Source: an uncultured Alphaproteobacteria bacterium (lineage in GTDB: Bacteria > Pseudomonadota > Alphaproteobacteria > Rs-D84). Taken from it: DNA of 64,000 nt. Every line of letters starts with the position of its first letter. Position 1 is the stretch's first letter. A model generated the notes under the pieces. It did not search any database. It had not been told where the DNA came from and saw only the letters and a program-made list of their open reading frames with translations. Location: the NCBI GenBank assembly GCA_944392535.1, contig CALXWY010000004.1, positions 1 through 64,000 of the forward strand, in the 5' to 3' direction. The translations under genes and the position numbers were made by a program. Shown here piece by piece: positions 59,727 through 64,000 of this stretch.

Positions 59727-60401
59727 TTAATTACTTGCCAGATAACCTGTATCCAACGGATCGCCGTTACCAGATTCAATTGTGTATTCAGAAACCCGAA
59801 TGCCCAATGGATTATCCAGTCGTTCGTCCCATTTTATCGTTGCGTTATCTTCCATTTCCAATTTCAATTGTATTGTATAATCTTTTTTATCCATCTGTCT
59901 ATTACTATCTGAACAGAAATAACGAAATTTTACAGAATAAACATCATTTCCGCGTGGCGAAATCGCCCCATTGTCAAATTCCACAGAACAAGAAAATTCA
60001 AAATCCGGAACCCCACCCATCCATGCATTCCACATATTTGTTTGGGTAAAGGCGTTGTATACATCTTGGGTTGACCATTCGTACACGACACCGTTATCAG
60101 CATTATTCCATTTTTCGCGCATTTCGGCGGCATTTGGTACAATTTCATTCCGTGCCCGAATGTATTCGCGAATAAATGTGCGCTTAAAATTATCAAGATT
60201 TTCATCAACCGGCACCAATTCCCGTAATACAACGGTCAAATTATCCTGGGGGGCGGTCATTAAAAAGAACACCTGGGGCCGATTTAATGGATACATATTA
60301 TACACCGCAACCAGCATCACAACCAGCACGACCAGCATCGTTGTAAAAACAAACAGCATCAGCCTGGACAACAAAATCGGCGGTTCTATGCGGTTTTGCA
60401 A
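59727..60401 (-). CDS. virB8: T4SS inner-membrane protein VirB8
   Basis: A 224-residue protein with one N-terminal membrane helix (LMLFVFTTMLVVLVVMLVAVY) and a periplasmic NTF2-like domain. FIREYIRARNEIVPNA and the ending NPLGIRVSEYTIESG match VirB8, where the last segment is usually NPLGFxVxxYR. VirB8 bridges VirB6, VirB9 and VirB10. It starts at TTG 60401, because AAGGAG lies 9 nt before it; the longer frame upstream to 60458 is not needed. virB9 follows after 29 nt, virB10 after that. The gene order and spacing show one operon. Confidence 0.8.
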   Translation of the reverse strand: MQNRIEPPILLSRLMLFVFTTMLVVLVVMLVAVYNMYPLNRPQVFFLMTAPQDNLTVVLRELVPVDENLDNFKRTFIREYIRARNEIVPNAAEMREKWNNADNGVVYEWSTQDVYNAFTQTNMWNAWMGGVPDFEFSCSVEFDNGAISPRGNDVYSVKFRYFCSDSNRQMDKKDYTIQLKLEMEDNATIKWDERLDNPLGIRVSEYTIESGNGDPLDTGYLASN

Positions 60402-60609
60402 CTGATTTCTCTCCTTCTTATTAACCAGATTGTAGAAAAAAATCAGACATATACGCAAGTAAAAAAAGTTATGTTTTTGTGCGTCTGGGAAACGCCAGTT
60501 TGTGTTTGGTATATCGTGTTCAAACTTTGTTCACATATTTTCGCGATGTTTTTGATAATAATAACTTTTTGCTTGCGCTGCGGTGATTAAAAAATTATAA
60601 TATTTCCGC

Positions 60610-60637
60610 TTGATTTTCTGTACGTATGTGCTATCTT
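60610..60637 (+). promoter_or_regulatory. Promoter of the tRNA-Trp-secE-nusG region
   Basis: TTGATT (60610-60615), 16-nt spacer, TATCTT (60632-60637). Similar to the rplU promoter. It lies about 55 nt upstream of tRNA-Trp. Confidence 0.6.
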
Positions 60638-60692
60638 GTCGCAGACTGTTGGGGTAAAACGGTGCGGCAAGACGGATAAAAGTGCAGTTTTC

Positions 60693-60766
60693 AGGGGCAT
60701 AGTTCAACGGTAGAATATCGGTCTCCAAAACCGCGGATGAGGGTTCGATTCCTTCTGCCCCTGCCA
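60693..60766 (+). tRNA. trnW: tRNA-Trp (anticodon CCA)
   Basis: Acceptor stem AGGGGCA (60693-60699) pairs with TGCCCCT (60756-60762), and GCCA is encoded at the 3' end. The anticodon loop is CTCCAAA with CCA, and the T-arm has GGTTCGATTCC. tRNA-Trp upstream of secE-nusG is a common bacterial order. The antisense frame over it is not a gene. Confidence 0.96.
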
Positions 60767-60806
60767 GAAAATTCGCCAAAATATGCTTGTCATATTTTGG
60801 GGAATT
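60749..60806 (+). repeat. Direct repeat copy 1 including the tRNA-Trp 3' end
   Basis: 58 nt that include the last 18 nt of the tRNA (from TTCCTTCTGCC to CCA) plus 40 nt beyond. It recurs 181 bp downstream with two mismatches. Confidence 0.85.
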
Positions 60807-60808
60807 TT
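60768..60808 (+). terminator. Long hairpin after tRNA-Trp
   Basis: AAAATTCGCCAAAATATG pairs with CATATTTTGGGGAATTTT (17 of 18 pairs, one mismatch) around a 5-nt loop. The stem is A/T-rich at its ends and may act as a processing signal or weak terminator. It is repeated with small changes at 60949-60988. Confidence 0.5.
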
Positions 60809-60929
60809 AAGTCGTGGTGTGGGTAAAGGAAGTGAACCCGAATACATAAAATGCTGGGTTCGCATACGAGTTGGATTTTGCAAGCGCAGCGCGGCGAAAT
60901 CCGTACGAGTGGTGAGGTGACGCCGAACT
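60809..60929 (+). other. Palindrome-rich insert between the tRNA-Trp repeats
   Basis: A 121-nt segment with inverted repeats GAACCC / GGGTTC and GGATTT / AAATCC and two copies of ACGAG. It is richer in G and C than the flanks and carries no convincing gene. Flanked by 58-nt direct repeats, it looks like a small inserted palindromic element or the scar of one. Confidence 0.4.
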
Positions 60930-60987
60930 TTCCTTCTGCCCCTGCCAGAAAATTCGCCAAAATATGCCTGTCATATTTTTGGGAATT
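60930..60987 (+). repeat. Direct repeat copy 2 (truncated tRNA-Trp 3' end)
   Basis: Matches 60749-60806 in 56 of 58 positions. It carries the last 18 nt of a tRNA-Trp but no complete tRNA, so it is a remnant. secE follows 61 nt later. Confidence 0.85.
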
Positions 60988-61048
60988 TGATGTCTGCTGC
61001 TGCGTTTGGCAATGGTGGATGGACGCGAAATATTTGGGATGTGTTTGT

Positions 61049-61228
61049 ATGAAAAAAATACTGGATTATATTAAATCTGTGCGCAGTGAATGGTTCAAGA
61101 TTGTGTGGCCGTCGCGCGATGCGGTTATTCGTGCAACGATAATGATTTTAATATTTTCTGGGTTGGCGGCGTTGTTCTTTTTTGTGGTAGACAGTGGTTT
61201 GAACGCGCTGGTTGGTTGGATTTTCTAA
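61049..61228 (+). CDS. secE: Preprotein translocase subunit SecE
   Basis: A 59-residue SecE with the family signature SVRSEWFKIVWPSRDAVIRAT and one C-terminal membrane helix (IFSGLAALFFFVVDSGLNALV). It clamps SecY in the Sec translocon. This is the short form common in Alphaproteobacteria. The ATG at 61049 is the family start; the longer frame upstream crosses the direct repeat. nusG follows. Confidence 0.95.
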   Translation: MKKILDYIKSVRSEWFKIVWPSRDAVIRATIMILIFSGLAALFFFVVDSGLNALVGWIF

Positions 61229-61255
61229 AAAAAATACGGGCAAGGGGTATTTGTC

Positions 61256-61789
61256 ATGGATGAAAAAATGCAATGGTTCGTTGTTAATGTTCATACCGGC
61301 TGTGAAGACAAGGTTGCGCGTAATTTACGCGAACAGATTGACAAACGTCGTTTGAATGCGTATTTTGGCGAAATTTTGGTTCCAACGCGTGAAGTTACAG
61401 AAATCAAGGCGGGCAAGCGTGTAAAGTCTGAAAAAAAGTTTTTTCCTGGATATATCGTTGTTCAAATGGTTTTGAATAATGAAACGTTTTCACTGGTCAA
61501 ATTAATGCCCCAGGTTGTAATGTTCTTGGGGACAAAAAATAAGCCAATCGCCGTCAGCGAAGAAGAAGCGCGTCGTCTGTTGAAACAGGTTGAAGAAGGC
61601 AGTGTTGTCGCCGATGATATTACATACGAAGTTGGACAAGAAGTCCATGTTATTGACGGGCCTTTTTCCGGGTTCAATGGTGTTATTGCCGAAGTTGATA
61701 ATTTGAAACAGAAGATGACGGTAACAATTTTGGTGTTTGGCCGGGAAACCAGTGTTGAACTGGATTTTACCCAGGTAGAGAGGGTATAA
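61256..61789 (+). CDS. nusG: Transcription termination/antitermination factor NusG
   Basis: A 177-residue NusG. The NGN domain begins QWFVVNVHTGCEDKVARNL, and has KKFFPGYIVVQM. The C-terminal KOW domain is VHVIDGPFSGFNGVIAEVD. It binds RNA polymerase and couples transcription to Rho or the ribosome. AAGGGG precedes the ATG. A small TTG-started gene lies between it and rplK. Confidence 0.96.
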   Translation: MDEKMQWFVVNVHTGCEDKVARNLREQIDKRRLNAYFGEILVPTREVTEIKAGKRVKSEKKFFPGYIVVQMVLNNETFSLVKLMPQVVMFLGTKNKPIAVSEEEARRLLKQVEEGSVVADDITYEVGQEVHVIDGPFSGFNGVIAEVDNLKQKMTVTILVFGRETSVELDFTQVERV

Positions 61790-61791
61790 GA

Positions 61792-61974
61792 TTGAATGTG
61801 TACAGGGATTTAACTGGCGAAATTCGGGTAACAATATCGCGTGATGAATTGATGGATTTATTGCAAAAATGGCGCGAAAAGCCCGAAACAAAACAATTGG
61901 TTGCCAGATTAAATGCCGAACGTCGCGAATTTATTGACAGAATTATGTCTGGAATAAATGACCGGCAAAAATAA
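61792..61974 (+). CDS. Small hypothetical protein between nusG and rplK
   Basis: A 60-residue, mainly helical, charged protein (TISRDELMDLLQKWREKPETKQLV, NAERREFIDRIMSGIND). It starts at TTG 61792, 2 nt after the nusG stop, with AGAGGG about 8 nt upstream inside nusG; GTG 61798 is an alternative. No family is recognised. The usual order nusG-rplK has no gene here. Codon use and helical character look protein-like, but the non-ATG start keeps this uncertain. Confidence 0.5.
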   Translation: MNVYRDLTGEIRVTISRDELMDLLQKWREKPETKQLVARLNAERREFIDRIMSGINDRQK

Positions 61975-61979
61975 GTTTT

Positions 61980-62043
61980 GGATTTTTTGTGGCATATGCC
62001 AATAAAAAATCCGCCCGTGGTAGATGCGCCACATCGTACCACG
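61980..62043 (+). promoter_or_regulatory. Structured leader of rplK-rplA, candidate L1 site
   Basis: Two hairpins. The first has GGATTTTT / AAAAATCC with an inner GGCA / TGCC. The second, at 62016-62043, pairs CGTGGTA-GATG with CATC-TACCACG around CGCCA and has one bulged G. In many bacteria L1 represses L11-L1 synthesis by binding the leader. Position and structure fit such a site; binding is inferred. Confidence 0.45.
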
Positions 62044-62072
62044 AACACTAACCAAAAAATGGAGTGAATAAA

Positions 62073-62507
62073 ATGGCAGCAAAAAAAGAAGTCAAGGGGA
62101 TTGTAAAATTGGTCGTCCCCGCGAAACAGGCGAATCCTGCGCCACCAATCGGGCCGGCGTTGGGTGCGGCTGGTGTTAATATTGCAGAATTCTGCAAACA
62201 GTTTAATGACAAAACGGCTGATAAAGAACCGGGTATGCCGATTCCGTGCATAATTACCGTTTATACAGATCGCAGTTTTGAATTCATAATGAAACTGCCA
62301 CCTGTGTCGTACTATATCAAAAAGGCATTAAAACTGAAAATCGGCTCTCATAAGCCGGGCCGTGATTTTGTTGGCAAGATTACCAAAGATCAAATTCGTG
62401 AAATCGCGGAAAATAAAATGCCGGACTTAAATTGCTCTACCATTGAATCTGCGATGAATATTGTTGCAGGTCAGTGCCGTTCAATGGGCGTAAAGGTGGA
62501 GGATTAA
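62073..62507 (+). CDS. rplK: 50S ribosomal protein L11
   Basis: A 144-residue L11, part of the GTPase-associated centre. [26 protein letters not shown] is the conserved N-terminal block (Pro-rich hinge), and the C-terminal rRNA-binding domain has [21 protein letters not shown] 62073 is preceded by GGAGTG with 8-nt spacing. The GTG at 62064 overlaps that Shine-Dalgarno and is unlikely. Confidence 0.97.
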   Translation: MAAKKEVKGIVKLVVPAKQANPAPPIGPALGAAGVNIAEFCKQFNDKTADKEPGMPIPCIITVYTDRSFEFIMKLPPVSYYIKKALKLKIGSHKPGRDFVGKITKDQIREIAENKMPDLNCSTIESAMNIVAGQCRSMGVKVED

Positions 62508-62510
62508 GAC

Positions 62511-63185
62511 ATGAAAATTACAAAAAGACAAAAAACATGGGCAAATCTGGACCGCAATAAAGTTTATTCTGTGGCGGATGCCATTGATGCATTGCGTGAA
62601 TATTCGTCCAAAAAGTTTGACGAAAGTCTGGAAGTTGCGGTTCGTTTGGGTATTGATATTACCAAGGCGGATCAAAATATTCGTGGCATGTTGTCTTTGC
62701 CGAACGGCACGGGTAAAACTGTGCGCGTTGCTGTGTTCACGGTAAACAGCGCGGATGAAGCCAAAAAGGCTGGGGCCGACGTTGTTGGTGGCGAAGATTT
62801 GATTGATCGTGTTGCCGGTGGTGAAATTAATTTTGATCGCGTTATTGCAACACCAGATATGATGCCCAAAATGTCAAAAATTGCACGTGTGTTGGGCCCC
62901 AAGGGACTGATGCCGAATCCAAAATTGGGTACGGTTACAAATAATGTTGCAGATGCTGTTGCAACAGCCAAGGCGGGCCAGATTGAATACCGCGCAGAAA
63001 AGAATGGCATCATTCATGCCGCTGTTGGAAAAATGTCATTCCCAACAGAAAAATTGGTTGAAAATGTAAATGCATTGATTGACCAATTGAAAAAGGTTAA
63101 ACCGGCATCGGCCAAGGGACAGTATATCTTGGCGGTTGCGGTTGCAACAACCCAAGGCCCTGGGCTGAAAGTTGATGCAAAATAA
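62511..63185 (+). CDS. rplA: 50S ribosomal protein L1
   Basis: A 224-residue L1 of the ribosome L1 stalk. SSKKFDESLEVAVRLGID, LSLPNGTGKTVRVAVF, and LGPKGLMPNPKLGTVT are diagnostic. It binds 23S rRNA and represses its own operon. The gene starts 3 nt after the rplK stop, with GGAGG in the end of rplK as Shine-Dalgarno. Confidence 0.97.
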   Translation: MKITKRQKTWANLDRNKVYSVADAIDALREYSSKKFDESLEVAVRLGIDITKADQNIRGMLSLPNGTGKTVRVAVFTVNSADEAKKAGADVVGGEDLIDRVAGGEINFDRVIATPDMMPKMSKIARVLGPKGLMPNPKLGTVTNNVADAVATAKAGQIEYRAEKNGIIHAAVGKMSFPTEKLVENVNALIDQLKKVKPASAKGQYILAVAVATTQGPGLKVDAK

Positions 63186-63398
63186 TAAACGTGCGTCGGA
63201 CTGGTTTCGGCGCACACACAGATTTCTGTCCAAGACTGATGGTGCCCGGTGCGCCGGACTTAATTGCCATCATAGACAAAGAAAATTTCTTTGGGGCAGG
63301 AAGCACAGGCCCCACCCGATGGCAACATCGGATGGAAAGTTTAACAAGAACAGGGGTTTTGAAATCTATTTCAAAATCTTGCAGATAAGGGTAAAGAT
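63186..63398 (+). promoter_or_regulatory. Leader of rplJ-rplL (L10 leader type)
   Basis: 213 nt with no open gene between rplA and rplJ, the usual place of the L10 leader RNA, where the L10(L12) complex binds and represses translation. Short inverted repeats such as TGTGGG-type pairs around GGGGCAGG...GGCCCC and CCGATG...CATCGG, and TTTTGAAAT...ATTTCAAAA near 63356-63376, show a structured RNA. No family model was run. Confidence 0.55.
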
Positions 63399-63875
63399 AT
63401 GAGACGCGAAGAAAAATCAGATTTGATTTCAGCGTTGCAATCGTCCTTGAAAGAAGCAAACGGTGTTTTCGTTATTGAAAATCATGGTTTGACCGTAAAG
63501 GAATTTGAAACATTGCGTAATGAATTGCGCCCATTGGTTTCAACATTCAAAGTTGTCAAAAACCGTTTGATGAAGTTGGCATTAAAAGATACCGACTTTG
63601 AACCCATATCCGATATGTTAAAGCGCCCAACCGCGGTTGCTGTTGCAACAGATGGTTTGGCGGTTACCAAAGTATTGGCCAAGTTCGCAGATGAACATCC
63701 AAACTTGACAATCATTGGTGGTAAAATGGACGCGGATGTTTTGGGTGTGGACGATATTTTGCAATTATCCAAACTGCCGTCCCTGTTGGAAATTCGTGGC
63801 AAAATTGCGCGTATATTGGTTGAACCAGCATCGCGCTTGGCCCGCGTTTCTGCAGAGTATGGAAAAAAGAATTAA
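63399..63875 (+). CDS. rplJ: 50S ribosomal protein L10
   Basis: A 158-residue L10, the base of the L7/L12 stalk. GVFVIENHGLTVKEFETLRNELR, KVVKNRLMKLAL and the C-terminal helix for L12 dimers are present. Length is slightly below the usual 165-175. AAGGGTAAAG precedes the ATG. rplL follows 43 nt later. Confidence 0.96.
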   Translation: MRREEKSDLISALQSSLKEANGVFVIENHGLTVKEFETLRNELRPLVSTFKVVKNRLMKLALKDTDFEPISDMLKRPTAVAVATDGLAVTKVLAKFADEHPNLTIIGGKMDADVLGVDDILQLSKLPSLLEIRGKIARILVEPASRLARVSAEYGKKN

Positions 63876-63918
63876 AACAAACCAGAATGTAATATTCTGA
63901 TTACATAGGAGCAAAAAA

Positions 63919-64000
63919 ATGGCAGACATTCAAAAATTAGTTGAAGAATTGTCAAAATTGACCGTTATGGAAGCGGTTGAATTGTCCAAGGCATTGGAAG
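63919..64000 (+). CDS. rplL: 50S ribosomal protein L7/L12 (partial, runs off the window)
   Basis: The first 27 residues, MADIQKLVEELSKLTVMEAV then ELSKALE, match the N-terminal dimerisation domain of L7/L12. AGGAGC stands before the ATG. The gene continues past the end of the window, probably followed by rpoB. Confidence 0.95.
   Translation, partial: MADIQKLVEELSKLTVMEAVELSKALE

Noticed and set aside
55708-60401. Dot/Icm (type IVB) assignment as DotG, DotH and DotI
   Set aside because: The VirB8 ending NPLGxxVxxY, the VirB9 blocks and the order virB8-virB9-virB10 fit a VirB-type (IVA) core better.
60531-60779. 82-residue minus-strand frame containing GIEPSSAVLETDILPLNY
   Set aside because: It is the antisense of tRNA-Trp, a well-known false gene in annotations.
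1-64000. CRISPR array, insertion sequence or prophage
   Set aside because: I saw no regularly spaced repeats, transposase, integrase or phage structural gene in the window.

Overview
The window comes from an AT-leaning alphaproteobacterium that is probably host- or gut-associated. It carries GapR (DUF2312), an alphaproteobacterial nucleoid protein, the long form of L31, and SPOR domains of the alphaproteobacterial style. Clues to a host-linked life are a VirB-type type IV secretion system (T4SS) with several VirB6-like proteins, as in Rickettsiales, a PagL-like lipid A deacylase, a lipoprotein resembling the MliC lysozyme inhibitor, and two families (DUF3781, FatA/B-type acyl-ACP thioesterase) more familiar from gut Firmicutes. 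I cannot name a genus.

Layout: 1-136 is the 3' end of 5S rRNA with the rRNA operon terminator. 164-2652 holds a transglutaminase-like gene, DUF3781 and three unrecognised genes. 2740-5680 has a VIT-family transporter and a GmrSD-type (DUF262/DUF1524) restriction gene behind an attenuator-like leader. 5683-13770 has tsaC, ppdK, a Cys-rich secreted protein, rplU-rpmA, a large secreted Cys protein (paralogue A) and dnaQ, followed by uvrD. 15960-22564 is an island of five VirB6/TrbL-like polytopic proteins: four overlapping or closely spaced genes on the minus strand and one divergent. 22633-32497 carries rpmE, a SuhB-like pseudoenzyme, a class A PBP, the MliC-like lipoprotein, mraY-ftsW-murG, an OmpA-like protein and comF. 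33026-51645 is mostly housekeeping (valS, thioesterase, rmuC, def-fmt-truA, comEC, pyrG, gapR, pyk, dacA, recR-rsmA, a CPA2 antiporter, lspA-yidC). 51687-60401 has pagL, secreted paralogue B, two small genes and the virB8-virB9-virB10 core operon. 60693-64000 is tRNA-Trp-secE-nusG-rplK-rplA-rplJ-rplL.

The most interesting system is the T4SS. VirB9 carries a C-terminal SPOR domain (predicted to bind peptidoglycan), VirB10 has an added Ig-like domain near its membrane anchor and a Cys-rich tail, and there are five VirB6-like proteins. Each T4SS locus lies close to one of two paralogous secreted Cys-motif proteins. No VirB2, B3, B4, B11 or VirD4 gene is in the window.

A second theme is initiation. 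Several genes have a good -10 box, often an extended TGn-TATAAT, ending about 8 nt before the ATG and no Shine-Dalgarno sequence, so their mRNAs are probably leaderless; other genes in the same window have clear Shine-Dalgarno sequences. Promoters with a readable -35 often use a 16-nt spacer.
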